A stretch of DNA of 32,464 nt from Spirogloea muscicola (GCA_009602725.1 WELB01000280.1:119167-151630), one strand, 5' to 3'; counted from the stretch's first letter, positions 13,405 to 31,626 are shown. Translations and numbers: made by a program. The notes: generated by a model from the letters alone, not told the origin.

Positions 13405-13902
13405 GGTAAGGCGTCACCTGAACGAAGCCAATGGGAATTGCAATTTAATGCGGTACTCCATTCTCCAAGACCAGCATGAGACCACGATCTGAAGTAGCCC
13501 AGTATCCATGTCGACGGTTGCAATGAATCAGTTTCCATCCTTATACAAGCTCGTGCATTGTCAGATCTTGAATTAGAGCTTGGCCCTACGTTGTCCCCTG
13601 CTCCATTGTCTCATCTGTGGGTTCTGAATCTAAGCACACTAAGCCTTAATTTAGTTCTGGCTAGACTGGTGATTTTAAGAAAAAGCCCCCGTAATATCAA
13701 TGTTGCTCTGCAACAGCCATAGCACTCAGCTGACTAGAGCACACCACTCAATCTGGACGAGTACACATTTTAGTGAATCTTCCGCCAAGTCCTGAGCTGT
13801 ACGCTTGCTTCAGCTATTGTGCGTCTTGGGCCAATCCTTGCCGACACAGTTGGGACGACTGACGTACAAGCTCAACCTCCTGTTGTTTGTGCTCGCGGCC
13901 AG

Positions 13903-14160
13903 GGTTCGCAGTTTGATCGAGCGCTGCGCCAATTTGCGGGCGAGTTCTGCCAGGCCGCCGACGCGGGCGAGGGCACAGCGGCCAGTGGGGAGCTCCAGCC
14001 GCAGAGGAGCAGTCTCCTGTACTGGCAGGCAGTAGAGACTGCGGCGCCAAAGCCAGGCAGCCGCTCGGCGGCCGGCCGGCCGTGTTCAGCGGCCACGGCT
14101 GGCAGCTGTGTCTGCAGACGAACCAAACCGCCAAAGCCTGCATGCATTGCTCCTCCTTGA
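13903..14160 (+). pseudogene. Detached C-terminal exon of the Mut7-C gene
   Basis: After an acceptor AG at 13901-13902 the frame reads GSQFDRALRQFAGEFCQAA and runs 85 residues to a TGA. This start matches the way Mut7-C domains continue after their zinc ribbon (Tyr-Trp-x-Gly-Ser-x-x-x-Arg-Ala). The upstream exon stops at 13404 in TAT-TAA-G followed by GTAAGG. Two more bases there (Tyr-Trp-Lys then donor) would restore the junction. So this is either the true last exon, cut off by a 2-base deletion or assembly error, or a decaying remnant. The last 60 residues are low complexity and not recognisable. Confidence 0.6.
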
Positions 14161-14404
14161 CAAGATTTCCATGAACATATTTGTAATTGACTTTTGAGGA
14201 TGTCAGAGTGCTATGTAAAGAAGCTGCAGAATGGCACGGTTATAGATGGCCAACTTAATCTATGCCTTGCAGCGGAAAGAAGGGTAATCTGCTCAGACCT
14301 GCTGGTACAAACTCAGCGGGAAAGGGAAGCAATAAATATCCAGACTGTGTATTGCAGATTCGGTGGACAACTGCGTTGTGTCAGCAATTGGCACAGAGCA
14401 ATTG

Positions 14405-15106
14405 TCACTTGAAGAGCTTGTACTTCTTGAGGAGCGGAGCGACATCCGATTTGCGGTACGGCTTGGTAGCGATGCACGTTGGGATGCTCTCGGGCTTTTC
14501 CAGCCACAGCTTGTGGGCAATGCCCTCAGAGTCCAGCCTGCTGGCAAGGTCAACGAGCTGCGCCTCGCCTGAAACCTCCAGAGTGACCTGTGGCAGAGCG
14601 GGGCGAAGTCAGCTCCAGCAAAGTCAGCTCCAGCCCCTGCTCTCAACAAGAGCATCTCAGGGTCAGCCGCTGTCAGGGAAGAAAGAGACTTCCATTAGAG
14701 GGCGATGGCTGTGGTTGGCGAGCTCAGAAAAGGAATGACAAGCTTGAAAGAATATAGGGTTTGAGGGTTTGGGTTTTACGGATCACGAATTTGGGCTGAA
14801 GGGGTTTAGGATTTAGTGGCCAGATGAGCGCTTAGGCATACAGCGACTCAAGTGGCCTGATGAGAGGCCTAATGGGGGGGTTTGTGTTAGGGTTAGACAC
14901 TAAACCCTAACCCTAAACCTGACCGTGTGCATGTCGTTGATGGCGGCTGGCCCACAGTAGGCCTTCGTGGCGGCGTCGTCGCGGTGCTGCCAGACGGCGG
15001 CGACGGCGGCGTGGCAGCCCTGCGCCACGACGCTACCCAGCGGCCAGCCCAGGCCGCCAGGCGCCACCAGGTCGCGCCGCAGTACGACGTACTGCACAAT
15101 CGGGTC
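14405..15106 (-). CDS. PTRHD1: PTRHD1-type peptidyl-tRNA hydrolase (PTH2 family), 5' exon not found
   Basis: Exons: 15106-14924 and 14587-14405 (TGA), 121 residues. The first coding exon opens after an acceptor at 15107-15108. The frame upstream has no ATG before a stop, so a short 5' exon is missing; an ATG at 15253 is a possible but unproven start. Diagnostic segments are QYVVLRRDL, WPLGSVVAQGCHAA, HRDDAATKAY, GIAHKLWLEKPESIPTCIA and the C-terminal PLLKKYKLFK, which match the PTRHD1 branch of the PTH2 fold over nearly its whole length (the human protein is about 140 residues). PTH2 enzymes release peptides from stalled peptidyl-tRNA; for PTRHD1 itself the activity is less certain. The intron (14923-14588) is full of telomere-like tracts and a repeat module. 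The gene is convergent with the exonuclease gene and divergent from the aminotransferase gene. Confidence 0.9.
14606..14634. repeat. Two 14-base direct repeats in the PTRHD1 intron
   Basis: AAGTCAGCTCCAGC occurs at 14606-14619 and 14621-14634, one base apart. The sequence after it (CAGCCCCTGCTCTCAA) resembles the hairpin module of the right-hand repeat region. Confidence 0.75.
14690..14740 (-). repeat. Isolated copy of the right-hand repeat module inside the PTRHD1 intron
   Basis: GAGGGCGATGGCTGTGGTTG followed by CAGAAAAGGAATGA is close to 28257-28305 and to the reverse complement of 29012-29060. It is the same family as the hairpin modules beyond 27.2 kb, here 12 kb away and within a gene. 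Confidence 0.6.
14755..14817 (+). repeat. Degenerate telomere-like tract in the PTRHD1 intron
   Basis: Imperfect units (AGGGTTTGAGGGTTTGGG, then GGGGTTTAGGATTTAG) on the + strand, with an unrelated stretch between them. Confidence 0.6.
14885..14920. repeat. Telomere-like inverted tract next to the PTRHD1 donor
   Basis: GTTAGGGTTAG on the + strand is followed by TAAACCCTAACCCTAAACC, so two short tracts face each other. On the gene's sense strand the second begins 4 bases after the donor at 14923. Confidence 0.8.
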
Positions 15107-15333
15107 CTGGAATCGCAAGAGGCATGCACGCTTCCTCAAATATAGTTCATCGCTAGATTCCGGTCTCCAAATTGGCTCAGATCAATGCACAACAACCGGA
15201 GACGGGAGTCAAGATATAGCATAAGGGTTTAGGACTAGCATATAGGCCGGCATGACGCACGAAGAAAGGCGGCTTTGAAGCTTCAGAGTTGAACCTGAGA
15301 CCCTTGATCCTAAAACCTAAACCCTAGAACTAA
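15107..15333. promoter_or_regulatory. Divergent region between PTRHD1 and the aminotransferase gene, with telo-box tract
   Basis: This stretch separates the first recognised exons of the two divergent genes. It should hold their 5' exons or promoters, but I cannot place either start codon. It carries AAGGGTTTAGGA near 15226 and CTAAAACCTAAACCCTAG at 15309-15328. AAACCCTA is the plant telo-box, a common promoter or 5' UTR element of housekeeping genes. Whether it is promoter or intron here is open. Confidence 0.4.
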
Positions 15334-15932
15334 GTGCTGCCGGAGGGCTGTCGGAGGCCGGAGAGGCAGAGCCGCGGGCTTGGGCTGCGCCGCCAGCCCC
15401 GGCGGCGAGCGCGCCTCACCTGCGGGTCGGCGGCGGCGGCGGCGGAGGCGTCGGCGGTGATCGCCGACGAAGCACGGCTGCTGGTGCACACGTACGCGCG
15501 CGCTCCGGTGGTCATCGCGCGCTGCCGCGGCAGCACGCTCTGGGATGCTGCCGGCAAGCCGTACCTGGACTTCATGGCCGGCATTGCCGTCAACGCGCTG
15601 GGGCACGCCGACCCGGCGTGGGTCGCTGCCGTTACGACCGCCGCGGAGACGCTGTGTCACGTCAGCAACCTGTACCACACGGCGCCGCAGGTGGAGCTGG
15701 CGCGCCGCCTCGTCGGCGCCTCCTTCGCTGACCGCTGCTTCTTCGCCAACAGCGGCACGGAGGCCAACGAGGCAGCCGTCAAGTTCGCGCGCAAGCGCCA
15801 GCTGCTCGACCGCGGCGCCGGCGTTGCCACCGGCTTCGTCTCGTTCACCGGCTCCTTCCATGGCCGCACTCTCGGCGCGCTCGCGCTCACTGCCAAGAAG
15901 GCGTACCAGGAGCCCTTCGAGCCGCTCATGCC
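15334..15932 (+). CDS. Acetylornithine aminotransferase, N-terminal half (cut by assembly gap)
   Basis: This is a class III PLP aminotransferase of arginine synthesis (N-acetylglutamate semialdehyde to N-acetylornithine), usually plastidial in plants and algae. The frame reads [56 protein letters not shown] and [18 protein letters not shown], all standard for ArgD/ARG8. The PLP-phosphate segment (NSGTEANE) and the FHGRT motif are present. The lysine that binds PLP and the C-terminal half should lie beyond 15932, where the N run begins. No ATG is found before the conserved part; the Arg/Ala-rich lead (about 15370-15460) looks like part of a transit peptide, so a first exon is missing. Ornithine aminotransferase is the main alternative, but the sequence fits acetylornithine better. 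Confidence 0.88.
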
Positions 15933-15957
15933 NNNNNNNNNNNNNNNNNNNNNNNNN
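15933..15957. other. Assembly gap (25 N)
   Basis: A run of exactly 25 N interrupts the aminotransferase frame. It is probably a fixed-size placeholder, since about half of the aminotransferase and the start of the LeuRS gene are missing between its two sides. Confidence 0.98.
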
Positions 15958-15961
15958 CCGG

Positions 15962-26805
<10,844 letters not shown>

Positions 26806-27240
26806 GTATACAGGGAGACAACAAGCAGAGAATTGCACCATATTTTTGCCTTTAGAGAGCGATAAAGCTTGATGAAGGGATGTGAATAAAATTGTTAAGC
26901 CCATCCAGCGACCAGGACACACTGTCTTACAGGCACACGCTATGACAGCAAATCCTGAACTTGAACTTGTTCATTCTCGTGGCGATGACGTAGATATTGC
27001 AGACCTACTAGAGTTGTCAGTGTGGTGGAGTGATAGTGCGACGACTGCAACGACTGATTATTGCCATGCGGCCATGTGCACCAAACAGCAGCAATGTACA
27101 CTCAAAAACTGTATGAACGCACTCAACCAACAATGTGATGGCCAAGCAGCGGAGGCGGCAGAGTCCCATTGCAGTCACAACACACAAGCTTAATGCAACC
27201 AGTCGCAGCAGATAGGGCGTCTGACTGCCTCAAAAGCCTA
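26806..27240. other. Region downstream of LeuRS, no gene seen
   Basis: It holds the LeuRS 3' UTR and a transition to the repeat region. Short open frames here have no recognisable motifs and low support. I found no RNA gene or repeat in it. Confidence 0.5.
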
Positions 27241-27402
27241 TGTTGGAGTGCGGAATTTGTGCGTTGGAATGCTTGGCAGAGCTGCCCTTGCGAAACGTTC
27301 TCATGCAACCGCCTATTCTCTCAGAGTGCTCCAATTTCAGTGTTCATCTCCCATGCTTCTGACCGTTTTCACCAGTATCTTGCTCTTTGCGCCATCTGGC
27401 CC

Positions 27403-27460
27403 CTCCAGACCTTGTCCATACTTGTGGGCTGGCCTCTCACAGCCACCAGTCAATTTGGAA
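27403..27460 (+). repeat. Diverged hairpin module with CAGACCTTGTCCAT lead
   Basis: CCAGACCTTGTCCATACTTG, GGGCTGGCC, then CAGCCACCAGTCAAT. It is the same as 30974-31045 apart from scattered changes. It lies upstream of the protein-tail fragment ending at 27802. Confidence 0.65.
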
Positions 27461-27619
27461 GCGCTGTTCTTCTTTCACCAAGGAAAAGCAGATGAGGGCA
27501 TTCGTTGCACGCTACAGGCTCCTCGTACTAGCCGTTGGTGGCTGGACCTACTGCAGTGGCTTGCATGGCGGACCATTGATCGTTGGCAGGGACAGCAAGG
27601 GGAGCTGCCCGGCATCAAT

Positions 27620-27802
27620 GCCGCTGGGTCGCTTGCCCAGGTGTTCCGCATGCGGCTATCCATTTCCTCCCAACGGTCCTATGCTCAAGCCGTGCACTTG
27701 CGGGCAGGCCGTGCCATGGCTGCTACTTCTGGGTCTCGTCGGGGTGCCTCATTTCCAGCTGCAACTTACTCCGACTTGCAGCCTCTGACTCGGGCTTACT
27801 AG
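27620..27802 (+). mobile_element. Retroelement C-terminal fragment, copy 1 (intact frame)
   Basis: The frame AGSLAQVFRMRLSISSQR, then AQAVHLRAGRAMAATSGS and YSDLQPLTRAY-stop is continuous and equals the fragment at 31055-31249 with replacements. The frame stays open to 27248 upstream, but that part is made of module DNA and is not recognisable. Confidence 0.6.
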
Positions 27803-28008
27803 ACTCCAGTAGCTTCGCTGTAGTATCTTGCATAGCTGTGTGGGTGTCGGCACCTTTCGGCCTTGTGGACAATGTGGACCTTGTCCAATTTTCTGAGCCG
27901 ACTAATCACAACTCCCGCCCCCTTTGGAAGAGCTCACTGCATTGAACCCTAGCTTGACTAACCCCTAGCTTTTGGAAGAGCTGTTTCTGGTTGCCTCAAC
28001 AGTGAATT

Positions 28009-28060
28009 GGCTTGATTCGGCCTCCCTTTGCAGTTATAAGCACCGCTCGACTTCCATCTC
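28009..28060 (+). repeat. TTGGCTTGA...GGCCTCCCTTT module, copy 1
   Basis: AATTGGCTTGATTCGGCCTC matches 28945-28975 and 30758-30790 with a few changes; these copies continue CCTTT or CCATT. Function unknown. Confidence 0.5.
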
Positions 28061-28104
28061 AATGGCAGAGCTGGTTCTCGTTTCTCGCAGCCAGTAGTTC
28101 CGTA

Positions 28105-28160
28105 TGTCTTTTCCCGCCATTCCAGACCTTGTCTATTTATTGGACTGGCCTCTCAAAAGT
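28105..28160 (+). repeat. Diverged hairpin module, right arm decayed
   Basis: CCAGACCTTGTCTATTTATT, then GGACTGGCCTCTC. The right arm of the stem is no longer recognisable. Confidence 0.45.
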
Positions 28161-28249
28161 ACTCTCGGCAATCACTGCCTTACATTTAGACAGCTACTTC
28201 TCTTGGGAGGAGCTCCTTTTGCTCTTGGGCTCACCCCCCACAAGCGTTC

Positions 28250-28305
28250 TTCCAGTTGAGGGCGATGGCTGTGATTGGCCAGTCCAGAAAAAGAACGAAG
28301 AAAGT
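28250..28305 (-). repeat. Hairpin module, reverse copy
   Basis: GAGGGCGATGGCTGTGATTG then GCCAGTCCAGAAAAAGAACG; its reverse complement matches 29012-29060, and the direct strand matches the intronic copy at 14690-14740. Confidence 0.6.
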
Positions 28306-28339
28306 CAACCCCCACATCACCATCTCCCCCCTCTGAACT

Positions 28340-28410
28340 CACTTTTGCCTGAACAGTGTAGTGGCTTGAATTGCCCATCCTTCCACCACAAGCGCATCGG
28401 GCGCCTTCCC
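28340..28410 (+). repeat. TGAACA-GTG...GGCTTGAATT module, copy 2
   Basis: GCCTGAACAGTGTAGTGGCT, then TGAATTGCC and GCGCATCGGGCGCCTTC. It parallels 28938-29010 along most of its length. Confidence 0.55.
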
Positions 28411-28447
28411 TTTTGTTGGATGATCTTACGCTTTGATACTTTGCTGC

Positions 28448-28545
28448 TGGTTGAAAGTGGCTTGCCCAAAGGGGGCAAGTGCTGTGAACAGCCACCCCAA
28501 AAAGATTAGACAAAGCGGGGCCGAGAAGGGGCCAAGAAGCCCTGG
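28448..28545 (-). repeat. Hairpin module, reverse copy with flanks
   Basis: GTGAACAGCCACCCCAAAAA, GATTAGACAAAGCGGGGCC and GAGAAGGGGCCAAG are the reverse complement of the CTTGGCCCCTTCTC-to-hairpin unit of 31547-31606, with a diverged stem. Confidence 0.6.
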
Positions 28546-28629
28546 AAGACATCACTAAGCAAGGGCCATGTAGGATGATCACTTAGTAACCTTTAGACAG
28601 CAGCCGCGTATCAGAAAGCCTAGCAGCCG

Positions 28630-28800
28630 GGAAGCAGTCCCCTTGACGAAAGCCAGAGGCTGCAGCTAGAGCACGCCCAGTCCGCAGATGCAAGGCGTGG
28701 GCCATGGACGCTGGAGGGACGTGCAGCTTCTGGCCATAGACTAGGGACCCGCAACCCGGAGACTAGTTTCTCCGACCTGCGGCTGCTCAACAGGGGATGA
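28630..28800 (+). mobile_element. Retroelement C-terminal fragment, copy 2 (diverged, intact frame)
   Basis: The frame ends GRAASGHRLG, then NPETSFSDLRLLNRG-stop, aligning with GRALVAASGS and SYSDLMLLTRGF-stop of the 31055-31249 copy. No stop interrupts 56 codons. It is more diverged than the other copies, so older or from a related family. Confidence 0.5.
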
Positions 28801-28937
28801 TGAGCACCCTGTGCCAACTTTTAGTCGCTTTGTGCCTGTGCGCTTTTCTGGCCCCTTCGAATGTTGTTCATTCATTTTCTTCAGGTACCTTAGATTAGGT
28901 CTCCGTATTATTAGCATTGTTTAGTCTGCACTCGACT

Positions 28938-29010
28938 CTGCCTGAACAATGTATTGGCTTGAATTGGCCTCCCTTTCAATTCATGCGCCCCGCGCGCCTT
29001 CTCTCTCTCT
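28938..29010 (+). repeat. TGAACAATGTATTGGCTTGA module, copy 3
   Basis: CTGAACAATGTATTGGCTTG, then AATTGGCCTCCCTTTCAATT and CATGCGCCCCGCGCGCCTTC. It is the best preserved of four copies (others at 28009, 28340 and 30756). Confidence 0.6.
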
Positions 29011-29011
29011 C

Positions 29012-29060
29012 TTTCTGGGCTGGCCGATCACACAGCCATCGCCCTTTACTGGAAGTCCTC
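29012..29060 (+). repeat. Diverged hairpin module
   Basis: TTTCTGGGCTGGCCGATCAC, then ACAGCCATCGCCCTTTACTG. It is the direct-strand partner of the reverse copy at 28250-28305. Confidence 0.55.
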
Positions 29061-29062
29061 TC

Positions 29063-29166
29063 CTCCAGGCCCGCGCGTTGCACCAGCGTGCCGGCAGAGC
29101 CCTCGCTGCTGCCTCTGGCTCTGGCCAGGGGATGGACTTCCAGGAGCCTAGCTTCCCCTGGCCCCC
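29063..29166 (+). mobile_element. Retroelement C-terminal fragment, copy 3 (partial)
   Basis: LQARALHQRAGRALAAASGS is followed by a PSFPWPP stretch that runs into the next hairpin module. Only the middle of the tail is left; the stop is lost because the frame continues into the module. Confidence 0.55.
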
Positions 29167-29232
29167 TTCTCGCACTTTGTTCATTCTTCTTTGGGCTGGC
29201 TTGTCCAGCCCCTATCCTCACTGGGCGCGCCC
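29153..29232 (+). repeat. Hairpin module with intact stem
   Basis: GGGCTGG at 29193-29199 pairs with CCAGCCC at 29205-29211 around a 5-base loop (CTTGT). It is preceded by CCCCCTTCTCGCACTTTGTT and followed by CTATCCTCACTGGGCG. Confidence 0.8.
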
Positions 29233-29374
29233 TTTCTCGGGCGTGCAAGAGGATGAAGATGAGCTCGCCCATAGAAGAGAGGGTGCAAGGATCCTGTCAG
29301 ACTCTTCCCCAGGGGCGGCGGCGTGGGGGGGTCAGCGCTCCCACTCTACGCGGCGCTAACCATGCCCGATGAGG

Positions 29375-29413
29375 TCTTTAGGACTGCTGCTGTTGCTCAC
29401 ACGTGGATACTGA
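29375..29413 (+). mobile_element. Retroelement C-terminal fragment, copy 4 (last residues only)
   Basis: GLLLLLTRGY followed by TGA at 29411-29413, equal to the usual tail end. Only about a dozen codons remain. Confidence 0.5.
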
Positions 29414-29483
29414 GCAGCCATCTGCATCTCCCTCTGCACCATCTTGCACTTTGTAGTGTCGTCCTTTTTCAGCACCTCTTTCT

Positions 29484-29557
29484 TTGGCTTTGAACATTGT
29501 CCATTCTTTTTGGGTTGGCTTTGCCAGCCCCTCTTCTCAATGGGCGAGCACCTTCTT
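29484..29557 (+). repeat. Hairpin module with a G-U compensated stem
   Basis: GGGTTGGC at 29512-29519 and GCCAGCCC at 29523-29530, loop of 3. The one change from the consensus (C to T in the left arm) makes a G-U pair, so the stem is kept. Confidence 0.75.
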
Positions 29558-29628
29558 TAGGACGGCGGTCCATCGGCTCTTGGGCCTCCTCCCTCCCTGC
29601 CTTGTGGGCGTCACTCAGTGCGAGTGCG

Positions 29629-30247
29629 ATGCCCGTCACGCCGACCCTGCGGAAACTGGCTGCCCACATGCTCCGCTGCGCGCACGGGGGCGAGCGGACA
29701 GGCTCACACGACCTCCTGCGAGACGCCATGCAGGGTGTGTTCCTGGAGGCCGGCTACAAGGTGGCAGTGGAGAACAAGACCATCATGCTCATCCAGCGGG
29801 GTGTCGATGGACAGCTTCACACCCGCCGCGCTGACCTCGTTGCCATCCCGCCCGGAGGAGGTCTGCGTGTCATCGTAGATATGGTTGATGCAGATTGCGT
29901 CGACTCCGCCAACCCTGCAAAGTCGGTGACGCTCGCTGGGCACGCGGTCGCTTTGGCGGCTCAGAGTAAGGAGCGCAAGTACGCGGACCACCCTCCCGGC
30001 GATGTCTTCGCGGCCCTCGACATTGACGTTCACGGGGCCTTCGGCAGTGGCTGGATCTCCTCCAGCGGCTTGCCCTGCAGGCCATCGAGCGACCGCCGCG
30101 TTCGCCAGGCTTTTAATGCTACCGGCTCCCTCGCTGAGGTATTTCGGATGAGGCCGAGCTTTGGCGGCGGCCTCCGGCTTCCGTCAGGGCGATGTCTTTC
30201 CGCCAGCTAGCTACTTGGACTCGCATCTCCTGACCAGAGGTTACTGA
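29629..30247 (+). mobile_element. Longest retroelement fragment: endonuclease-like region plus C-terminal tail, frameshifted
   Basis: From the ATG at 29629 the frame reads LRDAMQGVFLEAGYKVAVEN, then RRADLVAIPPGG and LRVIVDMVDAD, then ALDIDVHGAFGSGW and EVFRMR. The ADL ... VIVDM spacing recalls the restriction-endonuclease-like (PD-(D/E)XK) fold found near the C-terminus of some non-LTR retroelement proteins in algae and protists. A typical catalytic Lys is not evident, so this is tentative. After FRMRPSF (about 30155) the tail continues only in another frame: AAASGFRQGDVFPPASY, then LLTRGY and TGA at 30245-30247. About 60 bases of the usual tail are missing at the shift. The first frame stops at 30208-30210. 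This copy is broken and not expected to be active. Confidence 0.55.
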
Positions 30248-30291
30248 GCGTTCCCTGGCTGATGTCTTAGTCCTAGTCGTTCGCACTCAGG

Positions 30292-30350
30292 CTCCCTCAG
30301 ACCTTGTCCATTCCTCTGGGCTGGCCTTTCCCAGCCCACAGTCAATCTGG
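30292..30350 (+). repeat. Hairpin module, CAGACCTTGTCCATTC subtype
   Basis: GGGCTGG at 30318-30324 and CCAGCCC at 30331-30337, loop CCTTTC. It is followed by ACAGTCAATCTGGCCGCGCT, the same as at 31025-31042. Confidence 0.8.
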
Positions 30351-30362
30351 CCGCGCTTCTCT

Positions 30363-30517
30363 CAATGAGGCTGGCAGTCTCGCTCAAGCGCTGTTTTGGC
30401 TCATGCGGTCCATGCGTGCCGCTGGCCGCGCTATGGCTGCTGCCTCCGGGTCTCGACGGTGCCTCTTTCCCTGCAGCGAGCTACTCTGACCTGCTGTTGC
30501 ACACTCGCGGGTACTGA
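30363..30517 (+). mobile_element. Retroelement C-terminal fragment, copy 6 (frameshifted)
   Basis: Parts of the tail appear in different frames: MRLAVSLKR first, then AAGRAMAAASGSRR, then SYSDLLLHTRGY-stop. Small indels have shifted the frame at least twice. Stop at 30515-30517. Confidence 0.55.
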
Positions 30518-30574
30518 GCTTCCCTCTGCATCGTCTTGTGTTCTGTAATGTAGTCCTTTTGTTTTCCTTAGCGC
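30518..30574 (+). repeat. Retroelement 3' UTR-like unit, copy 1
   Basis: CTCTGCATCGTCTTGTGTTC then TGTAATGTAGTCCTTTT. It recurs at 30700-30742 almost unchanged and, more diverged, at 29428-29470. It follows the tail stop each time, as a 3' UTR would. Confidence 0.65.
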
Positions 30575-30656
30575 TTCCCCTGGCCCCCTTCTCGTACTCC
30601 GTTCATTCTTTTTTGGGCTGGCTTTTCAAGCCCCTCTCCTCAATGGGCGAGCACTT
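30574..30656 (+). repeat. Hairpin module, AGCGCTTCCCCTGG subtype
   Basis: AGCGCTTCCCCTGGCCCCCT lead, GGGCTGG at 30615-30621, and CAAGCCC as the right arm (one mismatched pair). It ends CTCAATGGGCGAGCAC. Confidence 0.75.
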
Positions 30657-30755
30657 CCTTCTACTCTGACCTGCTTTTGCTCACGCACGGGTACTGAGCT
30701 AACCTCTGCATCGTCTTTGTGTTCTGTAATGTAGTCCTTTTCTGGCTTCTCTTTC

Positions 30756-30812
30756 TTTGTAATGGTTTGAATCGGCCTCCATTCCATTTCATGCGCCCAG
30801 CGCATGCGATGT
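30756..30812 (+). repeat. TGGTTTGAATCGGCCTCC module, copy 4
   Basis: TGGTTTGAATCGGCCTCCAT, then TTCATGCGCCCAGCGCATGC. It parallels 28938-29010 and is followed by a short GCGCATGC direct repeat. Confidence 0.5.
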
Positions 30813-30847
30813 CTTCACAGCGCATGCACCTTCATGCACCTTCTCTC

Positions 30848-30905
30848 TTTGGCTTTGGATATTGTCCATTCTTTTTGGTCTGGCTTTGCCAGCCCCTCTT
30901 CTCTG
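30848..30905 (+). repeat. Hairpin module, TTTGGCTTTG lead
   Basis: GGTCTGGC and GCCAGCCC with loop TTT. The lead TTTGGCTTTGGATATTGTCC equals that at 29484 with two changes. Confidence 0.75.
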
Positions 30906-30973
30906 TCTGCATCTCCTGTCTAGAGGTTACTGAGTTCCCTGGCTGATGTCTAAGTCCTAGTCGTTCGCACTCA
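30906..30973 (+). mobile_element. Tail end plus 3' UTR-like unit (copy of 30220-30292)
   Basis: TCTAGAGGTTACTGAG, then TTCCCTGGCTGATGTCTAAG and TCCTAGTCGTTCGCACTCAA match 30228-30292 almost base for base, so a segment carrying the stop and downstream sequence was copied. Confidence 0.7.
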
Positions 30974-31045
30974 AGCTCCCTCAGACCTTGTCCATTCTTT
31001 TGGGCTGGCCTTTCCCAGCCACCAGTCAATCTGGCCGCGCTTTCT
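30974..31045 (+). repeat. Hairpin module, CAGACCTTGTCCATTC subtype
   Basis: CAGACCTTGTCCATTCTTTT, then GGGCTGGCCTTTCCCAGCC. Six stem pairs remain. Nearly the same as 30292-30350. Confidence 0.8.
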
Positions 31046-31054
31046 CTCTTCTCT

Positions 31055-31249
31055 ATGGGCGAGCTCTTCCTTTCCTCCCTGGCCCAGGTTTTCCGGATGC
31101 GGCTCTCCGTGTCCCTTCAACGCTCCCTCGCCCATGCCGTCCACTCGCGCGCGGGCCGTGCTCTTGTTGCTGCTTCCGGGTCTCGTCCGGCTGCATCTTT
31201 TCCAGCTTCGAGCTACTCTGACCTGATGTTGCTCACCCGCGGGTTTTGA
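31055..31249 (+). mobile_element. Retroelement C-terminal fragment, copy 7 (best preserved)
   Basis: AQVFRMRLSVSLQRSLAHAV, then HSRAGRALVAASGSRP and SYSDLMLLTRGF-stop in one frame. It is the reference for the other copies. Arg-rich helices of this sort close many non-LTR retroelement proteins, but the family is not identified. Confidence 0.6.
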
Positions 31250-31303
31250 ACTTCGAGGGGTTCCGTCATGTCTAGTTGTCTCGATGCCTAGCTAGTGTGT
31301 TTC

Positions 31304-31391
31304 CCTTCTTTTGGATTTTGTCCATTCTTTTTTGGCTGGCTTCTGCCAGCCCCTCTCTTCTATGGGCGAGCTCATCTTCTATGGGCGAGCA
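31304..31391 (+). repeat. Hairpin module with duplicated right flank
   Basis: GGCTGGC and GCCAGCC pair perfectly with loop TTCT. The flank TCTTCTATGGGCGAGC is present twice (31356-31371 and 31375-31390). Confidence 0.8.
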
Positions 31392-31427
31392 CTTTCTCTT
31401 TGTAGCTGCTTTAATTCTGTTACTTAG

Positions 31428-31516
31428 CGCTTCCCCTGGCCCCCTTCTCGTACTCTGTTCATTCTTTTTCGGGCTGGTTGTTCCAGCCCCTATTCTCAAT
31501 GGGCGAGCACTTTCCT
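31428..31516 (+). repeat. Left arm of an 89-base inverted repeat (hairpin module)
   Basis: It runs from CGCTTCCCCTGGCC to GCGAGCACTTTCCT and contains GGGCTGG-TTGTT-CCAGCCC. The reverse complement of 32023-32111 equals it at 88 of 89 positions (T against A in the pyrimidine run). Confidence 0.9.
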
Positions 31517-31546
31517 TTGTTTCTCTGTGTGCTTGATTTTCTTAGC

Positions 31547-31606
31547 GCTTCCCTTGGCCCCCTTCTCGTACTCTGTTCATTCTTTTTTGGGCTGGCTTTT
31601 CTCCTC
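31547..31606 (+). repeat. Hairpin module broken inside the loop
   Basis: CGCTTCCCTTGGCCCCCTTC, CGTACTCTGTTCATTC, then GGGCTGGCTTTTC. The right arm is missing; sequence then changes to CTCCTCTCTTCCGC. Confidence 0.75.
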
Positions 31607-31626
31607 TCTTCCGCATGCTCGCCCCG

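Noticed and set aside
28012-28509. A 165-codon open frame in the repeat region
   Set aside because: It is made of module DNA from both orientations, has no family features, and its codons change with module boundaries.
28949-29372. Two overlapping open frames of 136 and 151 codons
   Set aside because: They run over a retroelement tail fragment and a hairpin module. Only the tail part (29063-29166) has recurring protein sequence.
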